64,000 nt of DNA from Amycolatopsis bartoniae (GTDB taxonomy: Bacteria; Actinomycetota; Actinomycetes; Mycobacteriales; Pseudonocardiaceae), in contig NZ_JACHWH010000005.1 in NCBI RefSeq assembly GCF_014191255.1, positions 1-64,000 of the forward strand, read 5' to 3'. Positions within the stretch are counted from its first letter, which is position 1; every line of letters begins with the position of its first letter. This document shows positions 51,490-60,671 of the stretch, piece by piece. The notes below the pieces were generated by a model. That model saw only the letters and a list, made by a program, of their open reading frames with translations. It did not search any database and had not been told where the DNA came from. The translations under genes and the position numbers were made by a program.

Positions 51490-52341
51490 GTGGAGTGGCA
51501 GGTGGGCGAGCTGACCGTCCGGCGGATCGACGAAGTACTGCTCCCTCCGGCGACCGGCGCGTGGCTGCTGCCCGGGGCGACACCGGAGCTGGTGGAACAG
51601 CACGGCTGGCTGCGGCCGGGCTTCGCGGCGGCGGACGGCACGCTGCGCCTGTCCAGCCACAGCTTCGCGGTCACCGCGGGCGGGCTGCGGATTGTCGTCG
51701 ACACCGGGATCGGCAACGGCAAGCAGCGGGCGAACCCGGCGTGGCACGACCTGCGGACGGACTACCCGGAGCGGCTGGCCGCGGCGGGTTTCGCGCCGGA
51801 GTCGGTCGATCTGGTGGTGCTCACCCACCTGCACACCGACCACGTCGGCTGGAACACGCGGGAGGTGGACGGCGAGTGGGTGCCGTCGTTCCCGCGCGCC
51901 CGCTACCTGGTCTCGCGCGTGGAGCGGGAGTTCTGGGCGGGCTACGCGATGGACGACGCGCGGCGGCAGCTGTTCCGCGACTCGGTGCACCCGGTCGAGG
52001 AGGCGGGGCTCCTGGACCTCGTGGACGTCCCGGCGGAAGGCACCGAGGTGGCGCCGGGGGTGCGGCTGCTGCCGACACCCGGGCACACGCCGGGCCACGT
52101 CTCGGTGCGGCTGCGAGACGGTGACGCGAGCGCCCTGATCACCGGGGACAGCCTGCACCACCCGGTCCAGGTGCCGCATCCGGAGCTGGGCAGCTGCGTG
52201 GACGTGGACCCCGCGCAGGCCGCCGCGACGCGGCGGGCGTTGCTGGCTTCCCTCGCCGGCACGGACACCCTGGTGCTCGGCTCCCACTTCCCCCCGCCGA
52301 CGGCGGGCCACATCGGCCGGGAGCGAGCGTTCGTCAGCTAG
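51490..52341 (+). CDS. Metallo-beta-lactamase-fold hydrolase (lactonase/amidohydrolase-like)
   Basis: 283 aa. THLHTDHVGW (near 113-119), PGHTPGH (near 198-204) and TGDSLHH make up the dinuclear zinc site. The type resembles AHL-lactonase/AttM-like and YtnP enzymes. GTG at 51490 follows GGAGG. It is divergent from the small-ORF/amidase operon, with a shared palindrome, so it probably acts in the same pathway, e.g. opening a lactone or cyclic imide. The 3' end overlaps the convergent FUSC gene by 8 bp. Confidence 0.9.
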   Translation: MEWQVGELTVRRIDEVLLPPATGAWLLPGATPELVEQHGWLRPGFAAADGTLRLSSHSFAVTAGGLRIVVDTGIGNGKQRANPAWHDLRTDYPERLAAAGFAPESVDLVVLTHLHTDHVGWNTREVDGEWVPSFPRARYLVSRVEREFWAGYAMDDARRQLFRDSVHPVEEAGLLDLVDVPAEGTEVAPGVRLLPTPGHTPGHVSVRLRDGDASALITGDSLHHPVQVPHPELGSCVDVDPAQAAATRRALLASLAGTDTLVLGSHFPPPTAGHIGRERAFVS

Positions 52342-54025
52342 CGAGCGCGCCGGCCAGCAGCTGGGTCGCGGCGCTGGTGCGGGGGTAGCCGGGAAGCGCG
52401 GGCGGGTGCCGGTCCGGTGGTGGGGTGCCGCGGCTCAGGGCATCGGCCAGCTGTTCCAGGCGAGACAGCAGCGCTTCGGCTTCCGGGCGGGGTGGGTGCG
52501 GGCGGCCGAACGGCACGCCGAGGGCGAGGAACGCCAGCTCGTCGACGGCGAGGCCCACCTGGTCCCACCGCTCCCCGAACGCGTCCTGCGTGACGTTGTG
52601 CAGGTCCAGCACCGCCTCCTGCAGCCGTCGCCGGGCGGGGACCTGGTCGCCGCCGAGCCAGCGGGCGCCGAACAGGCCCGCCACCGCACGCAGGGTCCGC
52701 GCCTGCACCTGCGGCAGCCGGGCCGCGGTCGCCTTCGGCCAGAGCACCAGCCGCAGCACCAGGGCGAGCACCGCGCCGAGGGCGGTATCGAGCGCCCGCG
52801 CCCCGACCGCGGCGCCGATCTGCGCGCCCGGCGCGGCGAGGTCGAAGATCGCGAGCGGGACGAGCGTCACGAAGGCCACCGCGAAGCCGTACGAGACGGG
52901 CATGAAGACCTCGGCGACGAGCTGGGCCAGCAACGCCACCAGTGCCACGGCGAGCGCGGGCGGGTGCGGCGCGAAGACGGCCGCGGCGAGCCCGACGCCG
53001 ACGGCGGTTCCCGCGACCCGGTGCAGCGAGCGCCGCCGCAGGAGCGTGAGGTTGGTGGCCTGCAGCACGGCGGCGACGGTGAGGCCCACCCAGTAGGCGT
53101 GCGCCAGCCCGAGGAGCCGCCCCAGCGCGTAGCCGATCGCGACGGCGACACCGATGCGGGCCGCCGCGGGCAGCACGACGGCGTGCGGGCTGAGCGCCTC
53201 CCGCAGCCGTTCGCCGAGGCCGCGGTGCTCGGGTTCGGGGAGGTCGTGCTGCTCGCCGCGCAGGATGCCGTCGGCGGCCTCGCGTGCCCAGCGGAGCCCG
53301 GGAACGTCCGCGTCCGGGGGCAGCGGTTCCCGCGCGTCGAGGGACACCGACAGCGCGGAGGCGAGGACGACCTCGGCCGCGGCCAGCTCACGCAGGCGGT
53401 CGTCCGTGCCCGGCACCCGGGCCTGGCGCAGCAGGTCACGAGCACGGGCCACGTCGGCGACCGCGCGGCGGCGGGTACCGGCGGCGCCGGGAGTGCCGGC
53501 GGTGCGCAGCACGTCCTGGACGGCGAGCCACGCCCGCCGCACCGCCCGGTTCTGCGGCGGTTCGCGGGGCACGGGCACCGCGGCGACGAGCAGTCCGACG
53601 AGCGCCCCGGCGGCGACGAGGGCGGCTTCGCGCAGGGGCTCGGCGGCGACCCCCGTGGCGACGAGTGCGGGGAGGATGATCAGGTACTCACGCGGCGGCG
53701 GTACGCGCAGGGCGAGGCAGCCGAACCCGGCGAGCGCCGCGACCACCCCGACGAACGCGACGGAGAGCCACGGGTGCGCGGCGCAGAGGCTGCTGACCGG
53801 CACGACGACGGCGAGCGTCACCCCGACGGCGGCGACGAGCCGCATCCGGTGGCGGCGCGGTGAGTCGGCGCCGTAGACCCCGGCGATACCGCCGAGCGAA
53901 GCCACCGCGCCCCAGTCCGGATGCCCGGCGAGCACCCCGGCGACGAGCGGCAGCCCGACGCTCAGCCCCGCCCGCACCCCGACATACCACCGCGCGCGGA
54001 ACGCCTCACTCAGCCACCGGATCAT
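52334..54025 (-). CDS. FUSC-family membrane protein (aromatic-acid exporter/threonine exporter-like)
   Basis: 563 aa. Two blocks of about six helices: residues 10-150 (GLSVGLPLVAGVLAGHPDWG) and about 300-425 (YALGRLLGLAHAYWVGLTVA). A cytoplasmic helical domain lies between and a soluble tail follows. This is the duplicated FUSC architecture of YccS/AaeB-like exporters. ATG at 54025, or GTG at 54028; no Shine-Dalgarno is seen. The cargo is unknown. Confidence 0.88.
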   Translation of the reverse strand: MIRWLSEAFRARWYVGVRAGLSVGLPLVAGVLAGHPDWGAVASLGGIAGVYGADSPRRHRMRLVAAVGVTLAVVVPVSSLCAAHPWLSVAFVGVVAALAGFGCLALRVPPPREYLIILPALVATGVAAEPLREAALVAAGALVGLLVAAVPVPREPPQNRAVRRAWLAVQDVLRTAGTPGAAGTRRRAVADVARARDLLRQARVPGTDDRLRELAAAEVVLASALSVSLDAREPLPPDADVPGLRWAREAADGILRGEQHDLPEPEHRGLGERLREALSPHAVVLPAAARIGVAVAIGYALGRLLGLAHAYWVGLTVAAVLQATNLTLLRRRSLHRVAGTAVGVGLAAAVFAPHPPALAVALVALLAQLVAEVFMPVSYGFAVAFVTLVPLAIFDLAAPGAQIGAAVGARALDTALGAVLALVLRLVLWPKATAARLPQVQARTLRAVAGLFGARWLGGDQVPARRRLQEAVLDLHNVTQDAFGERWDQVGLAVDELAFLALGVPFGRPHPPRPEAEALLSRLEQLADALSRGTPPPDRHPPALPGYPRTSAATQLLAGALAS

Positions 54026-54168
54026 CACGCCGGGGGTTTCCCGGTGGCGCGGGTTTCATTCCTGGGTCGTGGCCGTCCCGGCCCGGCTCGCGCACGCGGT
54101 CCACATCGGACTGTCCACAGCGGATCCAGGCGCAGGGTCGGCCTGGTCGGCGGCTCCTCGACACGCGG

Positions 54169-54849
54169 TCAGCGCTCCGCCGAGGCCAGGACCTTCCGCA
54201 GCTCTTCGGCGCTCACCGGGTGCCCCGGAACGTCCATGAAGTTCTCCGCCCCGCCCGCGTACGGCGGGCCGTACGCCGGGGTGCCGGGCTGGAACCGCCA
54301 GCCCTCGGACAGCGGGCCCGCGTCCACGGTGTCGTAGCCGAGGTCGTCGAGGAACGCGGTCACCGTCGCCTTCGCGCCGGCGTCGTCGCCCGCGATGGCC
54401 AGTGCGCTGCGGTCCGCCGCGCCCGCCGGGCGGGCCAGCTCGCCCAGGTGCCGGAAGAAGATGTTGTTGAACGCCTTCACCACCTTCGCGTCCGCCAGGT
54501 GCCGCTGCACCAGCTCGGTCTGGGTGGTCGTGCCGTCCGCCAGCTCGGCGATCTCGCCGTCGCGGGCCGGGTAGTAGTTGCCCGTGTCGATGACGACCTT
54601 CCCGGCCAGCGGCGCGGCCGGCACGTCCCGGTAGCGGCCCAGCGGGATCGAGACCACCACCAGGTCACCCGCCTCGGCGGCCTCCGCCGCCGTCGCCGCG
54701 CGCGCCTTCGGACCCAGCTCCGCCACCAGCTCGCCCAGCGTTTCCGGGCCGCGCGAGTTGCTGAGCACCACGTCGTATCCGGCGGCGACGGCGAGGCGCG
54801 CCACGGTCGACCCGATGTGGCCGCTGCCGATGAGTCCCAGTGTTGTCAT
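54169..54849 (-). CDS. NAD(P)-binding reductase, F420-dependent NADP reductase (Fno) type
   Basis: 226 aa. Rossmann motif LIGSGHIGSTVARLA at 5-19 and SNSRGPETL after beta-2 (NADP-phosphate binding), then VVKAFNNIFF. It resembles Fno/NADPH-dependent F420 reductase and the related NAD-binding domain proteins. It may shuttle hydride between NADPH and F420, or use another partner. ATG at 54849; 28 nt downstream of the aldolase stop on the same strand, so it could be read through from the sugar operon. Confidence 0.88.
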   Translation of the reverse strand: MTTLGLIGSGHIGSTVARLAVAAGYDVVLSNSRGPETLGELVAELGPKARAATAAEAAEAGDLVVVSIPLGRYRDVPAAPLAGKVVIDTGNYYPARDGEIAELADGTTTQTELVQRHLADAKVVKAFNNIFFRHLGELARPAGAADRSALAIAGDDAGAKATVTAFLDDLGYDTVDAGPLSEGWRFQPGTPAYGPPYAGGAENFMDVPGHPVSAEELRKVLASAER

Positions 54850-54877
54850 GTACGCAACCAACGCCGCCCGCCGCGGG

Positions 54878-55717
54878 CTATTCCCGGTTCGCCCGGTCGA
54901 GCAGCACCAGGAGCCGCTCGATCTCGTCCGCCACCGCGTCCCGGCCGGGGCGGAGGTACTTGCGCGGGTCGACCACCTGCGGGTTGTCGTCGAGAAAGCG
55001 CTTCACCGCGCGGGTGAACAGCCCGTTCAGGTGCGTGGAGATGTTGATCTTCGTCATGCCACTGCGGACCGCGGCCCGCAGCTCGTCGTCGGACAGCCCG
55101 GACGAACCGTGCAGCACCAGCGGCACCGGCACCGTCTCACGCAGGCGTCCGATCAGTTCCCGGTCGACCGTCGCGACGCGGGACCGCATCGCGTGCGACG
55201 TGCCGACCGCGACGGCCAGCGCGTCCACGCCCGTCGCCGCCACGAACTCCCGGGCCTCACCCGGATCGGTCCGCGCGCCCGGCGCGTGCACGCCGTCCTT
55301 GCCGCCGACCTCGCCCAGCTCCGCCTCCACCGCGATCCCCGCGTCGTGGCACAAGGTCACGATCTCCCGCGTCGAGCGCACGTTCTCCTCGTACGGCAGG
55401 CGCGAACCGTCGTACATGACGCTGTGCACGCCGAGCGCGACACCCTCGCGCACGAGTCCCGGGTCCTCGATGTGGTCGAGGTGCACGAGCACCGGCACCG
55501 CCGCCCGTCGCGCGATCTCCAGCGACGCGCACGTGACCGGGGCCAGGCCGCCGTGGTAGCGCACGCAGTTCTCGCTGATCTGCAGCACCACCGGCGTTCC
55601 GGCACGCTCGGCACCGGCCGTGATCGCCTCGGCGTGTTCGAGCAGGATCACGTTGAACGCCCCGACGCCGCCGCCGCGTTCCCGTGCCGCGGCGAGGATC
55701 CGGTCGAAGGTGGTCAT
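54878..55717 (-). CDS. Class II fructose/tagatose-bisphosphate aldolase family protein
   Basis: 279 aa, TIM barrel of the GatY/KbaY/FbaA family. Zinc His in LVHLDHIEDP near 79-82, further ligands in VEAELGEVGGKDG and VLHGSSGL near 200, phosphate loop INISTHLN near 225. It cleaves a ketose-1,6-bisphosphate to DHAP and glyceraldehyde-3-phosphate. The start overlaps the kinase stop by 4 nt, so it acts on that kinase's product (tagatose- or fructose-bisphosphate). Confidence 0.92.
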   Translation of the reverse strand: MTTFDRILAAARERGGGVGAFNVILLEHAEAITAGAERAGTPVVLQISENCVRYHGGLAPVTCASLEIARRAAVPVLVHLDHIEDPGLVREGVALGVHSVMYDGSRLPYEENVRSTREIVTLCHDAGIAVEAELGEVGGKDGVHAPGARTDPGEAREFVAATGVDALAVAVGTSHAMRSRVATVDRELIGRLRETVPVPLVLHGSSGLSDDELRAAVRSGMTKINISTHLNGLFTRAVKRFLDDNPQVVDPRKYLRPGRDAVADEIERLLVLLDRANRE

Positions 55718-56604
55718 GCAGGTGCTCCGTTCGAGTCGAGGAAGTCTTGGTACGCCAGGAGATCGACCTCGCCGGCCACCGGGCAGAGGACGGCCGCCGC
55801 GCCGAGTGCGGCGGCCCGGCGCAGGGTTTCGCCCAGCGGCAGCCCGGCCACGAGCCCGGCGGCCAGACTCGCGGTGGCCGCGTCACCCGCCCCCGTGGGG
55901 TTGCCGCGCACGCCCGGCACGGCGGGCACTTCAAGGACACCGTCCACGGTGTACGCGGCCATTCCGGCGGCACCACGGGACACCACGACGAGCCCGGCGC
56001 CGGAGAGAGCGGCGACACCGGCAGCCTCGTCGGAAGCCCCGGTCGCCGCCAGCAGTTCGGCGACGTTCGGCTTGAGCACGTCCGCACCGGCCCGCGCGGC
56101 GGCGAGCAGCGCCGCGCCGGAGCAGTCCACCAGCGTGCGCACTCCGGCTGCCCGTGCCTGCCGCACCCAAGCGGAGACAAGATCCGGATCGGCACCGCGG
56201 GGCAGGGAACCGGAGATGACGAGCAGGTCCGCACCGGCGAGTCGCTCACCGAGCAGGGAGGCCACCGCGTCCCACTCCGTCACCACCGGTCCGGGTTCGA
56301 CGTAGACCGTGGGATGCGCGGCGCTGCCGTCGGTGATGGTCACGGTGGTGCGCGTCTCCCCCGCGATTTCCGCCGTGGCGAAGGGAATGTCGAGGGCACC
56401 GGCGATCCAGCGGCCCGCCTCGCCGCCGAGCGGCAGCAGGGCGAGCGCGTCGACGCCGAGCGCGGCGAGCACCCGCGCGACGTTGAGCCCCTTGCCCCCG
56501 GGACGGCGGCTGACCTCCTCGACGCGGTTGGTCTCCCCCGGCACGTGCCGCGCCAGGTGGTAGGTCACGTCCACGGCCGGGTTCGGGGTGAGGACGACGA
56601 TCAC
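55714..56604 (-). CDS. PfkB-family hexose-phosphate kinase (1-phosphofructokinase/tagatose-6-phosphate kinase type)
   Basis: 296 aa. PfkB motif 1 RRPGGKGLNVARVLAALG near 33-50, motif 2 GNPTGAGDAATASLAAGL near 242-258 with the catalytic Asp; the serine after GAGD is Ala here. N-terminal VVLTPNPAVDVTYHL is typical of FruK/LacC. Phosphorylates fructose-1-phosphate or tagatose-6-phosphate. It precedes the aldolase gene directly. Confidence 0.92.
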   Translation of the reverse strand: MIVVLTPNPAVDVTYHLARHVPGETNRVEEVSRRPGGKGLNVARVLAALGVDALALLPLGGEAGRWIAGALDIPFATAEIAGETRTTVTITDGSAAHPTVYVEPGPVVTEWDAVASLLGERLAGADLLVISGSLPRGADPDLVSAWVRQARAAGVRTLVDCSGAALLAAARAGADVLKPNVAELLAATGASDEAAGVAALSGAGLVVVSRGAAGMAAYTVDGVLEVPAVPGVRGNPTGAGDAATASLAAGLVAGLPLGETLRRAAALGAAAVLCPVAGEVDLLAYQDFLDSNGAPA

Positions 56605-56689
56605 GCGGCCCTACCTTCAAGGACGCGGCAAGCCGCGGCAGCGTCATCGGCCAGCGTGGCGCTCAATGGTTCGGACCTGCAAGCAGTCC

Positions 56690-57535
56690 TCACGCGGCGA
56701 CCTCCCGCGCCAGCAGGGTCGCGCCCACGACCGCCGCCGCGTCGCCGTGCGCCGCCCGCACCAGGGCCGGGGTCCGCAGCACGCCGGTGCGGGCCGCCAC
56801 CTCGCGGGCGAGCGGGTCGAGCAGGAGCGGCCCGGCCTCGGCGAGCCCGCCGCCGACGACCACGGTCGAGCAGCCCGCGACCGCGACCGTCCACGCGATC
56901 GACTCCGCGAGCACGCGCACGCAGTCCTCCCACACCGCGCGCGCCTTCGGATCACCTTGCCGGACAAGGGAAGCGACCGTGAGCGCGTCCGGCGCGCCCG
57001 CCCGGCGGGCGACTGCGGCGGCGGACGCGATCTCCTCGACGCGCGCACCGGCGTGCGGGCCTTCGGCCAGCAGCACCTGCCCCAGCTCCCCGGCCCAGCC
57101 GCCGGAGTCCAGCACCTCACCACGCACGACCAGCGCCCCGGCTAGCCCGGTACCGACCGGCACGAACAACACCGTCCCGCCGTCCCCGGCGGCCGCGCCC
57201 GTACGGAACTCGGCGAGCGCGCCCGCACGCACGTCCTGCCCGAACGCCAGCGGCACTGCCAGCTCCGCCGCCACCACGTCCCGCACCGGCACGTCATGCC
57301 AGCCCAGGTTCACCGCGAGCAGGCACCGCCCGTTCCGCTCGTCGACCACGCCGGGCACGACGAGCCCCACCGCGTCGACCGGATGCCGTTCGGTGAACCT
57401 CCGCACCATCGCCGCGAGCGCGGCGACGTCTCCGTGGGGTGTCGGCTCACGCCACTGCGCCAGCACTGCGCCGTCCTCGCCGGTCACCCGCGCCTTGACG
57501 CTGGTGCCGCCGACGTCGATCCCGAGGACCGGCAT
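56690..57535 (-). CDS. ROK-family sugar kinase
   Basis: 281 aa. Phosphate-1 motif GIDVGGTSVKA at 5-15, ATP-binding segment FVPVGTGLAGALVV near 125. The usual ROK zinc motif CxCGxxGC is absent; the segment reads SGGWAGELGQVLL. Likely a hexose or hexosamine kinase. ATG at 57535 overlaps the SIS-domain stop by 1 nt. An 85-nt gap separates it from the PfkB gene. Confidence 0.9.
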   Translation of the reverse strand: MPVLGIDVGGTSVKARVTGEDGAVLAQWREPTPHGDVAALAAMVRRFTERHPVDAVGLVVPGVVDERNGRCLLAVNLGWHDVPVRDVVAAELAVPLAFGQDVRAGALAEFRTGAAAGDGGTVLFVPVGTGLAGALVVRGEVLDSGGWAGELGQVLLAEGPHAGARVEEIASAAAVARRAGAPDALTVASLVRQGDPKARAVWEDCVRVLAESIAWTVAVAGCSTVVVGGGLAEAGPLLLDPLAREVAARTGVLRTPALVRAAHGDAAAVVGATLLAREVAA

Positions 57536-58413
57536 CAGCCGAGGATCACCGAGCGGGTCAGCGCCCGCGGGTGGTCGGGGTCGAGGCCGCGGCGCGCGGC
57601 CTGCGCGACCGCGAACCGTTGCGCCACCACGAGTCCCGCGAGCGGGTCGAGGTCGTGGTGGACGAACTTCGCGCCGGTGCGCGCCACGTCCTCGGCGATC
57701 CCCTCCGGCGTGGTGCCCAGCGACCAGACGAGCCTGCCGGGCTGGGCGATCGCGATCGGGCCGTGCCGGTAGTCCATCGCCGGATACGACTCGGCCCAGA
57801 ACTGCGCGGCCTCGCGGGTCTTCAGCGCCGCCTCGTACGTCAGGCCGACCGCCTCGCCGACGCCGATGAAGCTCACCTGTTCGGCGTCGAGGAGGTCGTC
57901 GATCGGCACCTGGAGGGCCTGCTCCGCCTGTACGGCCAGGGTTTCCACGTCGTCACCGAGGCCCGCGCGCAGCAGCGCGAGCGTCGCGGTGGCGAACCTG
58001 GTCTGGACCACGGACCGCTCGTCGGCGAACGGCAGCTCGACGACGTCGTCCGCGACGGCCGCCGCCGGGCTGTCGCCGACGCCGGTGATGAGCACGGTGC
58101 GCTGCGAACCGAGGGCGCCCAGCAGGTCGACGATCTCGGTCGTGGTGCCCGAGCGCGAGAGCGCGACGACGCGGTCGTATTCGCGGCCGCGGGGGTACTC
58201 CGAGCCCGCGAACGCGTCGGTGAGGCCGTGCCCGCGCTGCTCGCGCGCGACGGCGTAGCTCATGGCGATGAACCAGCTGGTGCCGCAGCCGACGACCGCG
58301 ACCCGCTCCCCCGGCTGCGGCAGCCGGTCCGCCACGGAGGGCAGGAGCGCGGCCGCCGTGCGCCAGGTCTGCGGTTGGGACGCCAGCTCGGTGGCGACGA
58401 AGGAGTCGGACAT
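57535..58413 (-). CDS. SIS-domain sugar isomerase (AgaS-like, ketosamine-6-phosphate)
   Basis: 292 aa with two SIS domains (VVGCGTSWFIAMSYAVAREQ near 40-60 and VSFIGVGEAVGLTYEAALK near 178). Phosphate loop SRSGTTTEIVDLL near 91. Related to AgaS and the isomerase half of GlmS, so an amino-sugar-6-phosphate deaminase/isomerase is likely. ATG at 58413 follows GAAAGGTC. The frame stays open to 58503. First gene of the minus-strand arm. Confidence 0.88.
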   Translation of the reverse strand: MSDSFVATELASQPQTWRTAAALLPSVADRLPQPGERVAVVGCGTSWFIAMSYAVAREQRGHGLTDAFAGSEYPRGREYDRVVALSRSGTTTEIVDLLGALGSQRTVLITGVGDSPAAAVADDVVELPFADERSVVQTRFATATLALLRAGLGDDVETLAVQAEQALQVPIDDLLDAEQVSFIGVGEAVGLTYEAALKTREAAQFWAESYPAMDYRHGPIAIAQPGRLVWSLGTTPEGIAEDVARTGAKFVHHDLDPLAGLVVAQRFAVAQAARRGLDPDHPRALTRSVILG

Positions 58414-58435
58414 GGAGACCTTTCGCTCGGGACGC

Positions 58436-58480
58436 TGCGATGATCGCGAATCGAGCATAGACGATCGTTCGTGATCGATG
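58436..58480. promoter_or_regulatory. Inverted-repeat region between the two arms of the sugar locus
   Basis: GATCGCGAA (58442-58450) and TTCGTGATC (58469-58477) pair at 8 of 9 positions around an 18-nt spacer. The region also holds GCGAATC, the half-site sequence of the palindrome at 59435-59460. It lies between the SIS and DeoR starts. Confidence 0.5.
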
Positions 58481-58578
58481 GGAAGGTTAAACGTCAGATC
58501 CAATCACACCAGTTTGGCTTGACCGGCCTCTAGGATAGGTCGGTCCCGCCCCCTGACCAGGAACGTGAGCCGCCCGCG

Positions 58579-59367
58579 ATGACGCCACAGCAACGACTGA
58601 ACGCCCTGCTCGAGTTGGTGAGCGAACGGGGCAACGTGACGATCGCGGAGATCGGCGACGCGCTCGGGATCTCCCCCGCCACCGCCCGCCGGGACCTCGC
58701 CACGCTCGCCGAGCAGCGCCTGATCACCCGCACTCACGGCGGCGCCTCGGCGCTGGGCAGCGGCTACGAGCTGCCGCTGCAGTACAAGATCGCCCGTCAG
58801 GCCGACGCGAAGACCGCCATCGCGCGCGCCGCGGCGCAGCTGATCACGCCGGGCGAGACCGTCGGCCTCAACGGCGGTACCACGACCACGGAGGTCGCCC
58901 GCACGCTCGGCAAGAGCGAGCGGTTCCGCCGCAGCGAGGGCGAAGCCGGGCTGACGATCGTCACGAACGCGCTCAACATCGGCTACGAGCTGTCCGTGCG
59001 GTCGCACGTCAAGATCGTCGTGACCGGCGGCGTGGCCCGGCGGCAGTCCTACGAGCTCGTCGGCTCGCTCGTGGCCGGCACGCTGTCCGCCTTCGCGCTC
59101 GACACCGTGATCCTCGGCGTCGACGGGCTGTCGGCACAGTACGGCGCCACCACGCTGCACGAGGGCGAGGCCGAGGTCAGCAGGCATTTCGGCAGCGTCG
59201 CGAAGCGGACCGTTGTGGTCGCGGACTCGACGAAGCTGATGAAGTCCACCTTCGCCCGCATCTGCCGCCTGGACGAGATCGACGTGCTGGTCACCGACAG
59301 CCCGGTACCGGACTCCTTCGCCGCGGAGCTGGCCGCGGCCTCGGTCGAGCTCGTGGTCGCGGGCTGA
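58579..59367 (+). CDS. DeoR-family transcriptional regulator
   Basis: 262 aa. N-terminal DeoR HTH (VTIAEIGDALGISPATARRD), followed by TRTHGGA and a C-terminal sugar-phosphate-sensing domain (GLNGGTTTTEVARTL near 94). Regulators of this class respond to phosphorylated sugars. It sits between the two arms of the sugar locus, so it probably controls both. ATG at 58579. Confidence 0.93.
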   Translation: MTPQQRLNALLELVSERGNVTIAEIGDALGISPATARRDLATLAEQRLITRTHGGASALGSGYELPLQYKIARQADAKTAIARAAAQLITPGETVGLNGGTTTTEVARTLGKSERFRRSEGEAGLTIVTNALNIGYELSVRSHVKIVVTGGVARRQSYELVGSLVAGTLSAFALDTVILGVDGLSAQYGATTLHEGEAEVSRHFGSVAKRTVVVADSTKLMKSTFARICRLDEIDVLVTDSPVPDSFAAELAAASVELVVAG

Positions 59368-59434
59368 CGTTTCCGGCGCGTAACGGCTCGTTCTCGGCGT
59401 GATCACCTGTCGGCCCACCTGTTGTGCATTCATG

Positions 59435-59460
59435 ATTGATTTGCCATGATGCGAATCAAT
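59435..59460. promoter_or_regulatory. 26-bp palindromic operator before the importer operon
   Basis: Half-sites ATTGATTTGC and GCGAATCAAT pair at 9 of 10 positions with spacer CATGAT. Strongly AT-rich, it ends 11 bases before the oxidoreductase start at 59472. Likely site of the DeoR-type regulator or another repressor. Confidence 0.7.
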
Positions 59461-59471
59461 ATCACGCAGAG

Positions 59472-60650
59472 ATGGGAACCCAGGTGGGAGAACAGCTGCG
59501 CGTGGGCGTCGTCGGGATCGGCCAGCGCGCCGTCATCGGCCGCCACGTGGCCGAGTCCGGCGTGCCCGCGCGGATCGTCGCGGCGGCCGATCCGGCACCG
59601 GCGGGCCGCGCCCGTGCCCAGGAGCTCTTCGGCGCGGACCTCACCGTCACCGCCACCCACGGCAAGCTGATCGAGCGCGGTCTCGTCGACGCCGCCGTGG
59701 TCACCTCGCCGGACTGGACGCACGCGGAGATCACCGTCGACCTGCTGCGCGCCGGAATCGCCGTCTACCTCGAAAAACCGCTCGCGATCACGCTCGAAGG
59801 CGCCGACGCCGTGCTCGCCGCCGCGCAGGAGTCGGGCACCCCGCTCTACGTCGGGCACAACTTCCGGCACGCCGCGGTGGTGCGACAGCTGCACGAAATC
59901 GTCGCGCGCGGTGAGCTGGGCGAGGTGAAGGCCGTGTGGTGCCGCCACTTCGTCGGCAACGGCGGCGACTACTACTTCAAGGACTGGCACGCCGACCGCC
60001 GCCGCGTGAACTCGCTGCTGCTGCAGAAGGCCAGCCACGACCTCGACGTCATCCACCTGCTCGCGGGCGGCTACACGCGCCGGGTGAGCGCCATGGGGCG
60101 ACTCGCGGTCTACGGCGAGGTCACCGACCGGCGAGACCGCCGCGGCGAGCTGATGACCGACTGGTTCTCCTACGACAACTGGCCGCCGCTCGCGCAGACC
60201 GGCCTCAACGAGGTCGTCGACGTCGAGGACCTCTCGATGGTGCACCTGGCGCTCGACAACGGCGTGCTCGCGAGCTACGAGCAGTGCCACTTCACCCCCG
60301 ACTACTGGCGCAACTACACGGTGATCGGCACCGAGGGCCGCGCGGAGAACTTCGGCGACACCGGCGGCGGTGTGGTCAAGGTCTGGAACCGCCGCCGCAC
60401 CTGGTCGGCCGAGGGAGACCGCGAGTACCCGATCACCGGTGTCGAGGAGGGCCACGCCGACGCCGACCTACTCACCATGACCGAGTTCCTCCGCTCCGTC
60501 GTCCACGGCGAAACCCCGTCGCTGTCCCCGCTCGCCGCCCGCGAGGCCGTCGCCGCCGGAGCGCTGGCGACCCGCTCCCTGCGTGCGGGCTCGATCCCGC
60601 TGGACGTACCGCCGCCGCCCAAGGCCGTGCTCGACCACTTCGCCCGCTAG
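59472..60650 (+). CDS. Gfo/Idh/MocA-family oxidoreductase
   Basis: 392 aa. N-terminal NAD-binding fold (RVGVVGIGQRAVIGRHVAES), EKPLA near 110, and the C-terminal GFO_IDH_MocA_C domain (GDYYFKDWHADRRRVNSLLL). It oxidises a sugar or, in the GH109 branch of this family, cleaves glycosides by an NAD redox mechanism. ATG at 59472; GTG 59484 is the alternative. It leads an operon with the ABC importer genes, so its substrate is probably the imported sugar. Confidence 0.9.
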   Translation: MGTQVGEQLRVGVVGIGQRAVIGRHVAESGVPARIVAAADPAPAGRARAQELFGADLTVTATHGKLIERGLVDAAVVTSPDWTHAEITVDLLRAGIAVYLEKPLAITLEGADAVLAAAQESGTPLYVGHNFRHAAVVRQLHEIVARGELGEVKAVWCRHFVGNGGDYYFKDWHADRRRVNSLLLQKASHDLDVIHLLAGGYTRRVSAMGRLAVYGEVTDRRDRRGELMTDWFSYDNWPPLAQTGLNEVVDVEDLSMVHLALDNGVLASYEQCHFTPDYWRNYTVIGTEGRAENFGDTGGGVVKVWNRRRTWSAEGDREYPITGVEEGHADADLLTMTEFLRSVVHGETPSLSPLAAREAVAAGALATRSLRAGSIPLDVPPPPKAVLDHFAR

Positions 60651-60671
60651 CCCCCGCCGAAAGGACTCCCG

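Noticed and set aside
58519-58536. Promoter TTGACC...TAGGAT before the DeoR gene
   Set aside because: The spacer is only 6 nt; the two hexamers cannot work together.
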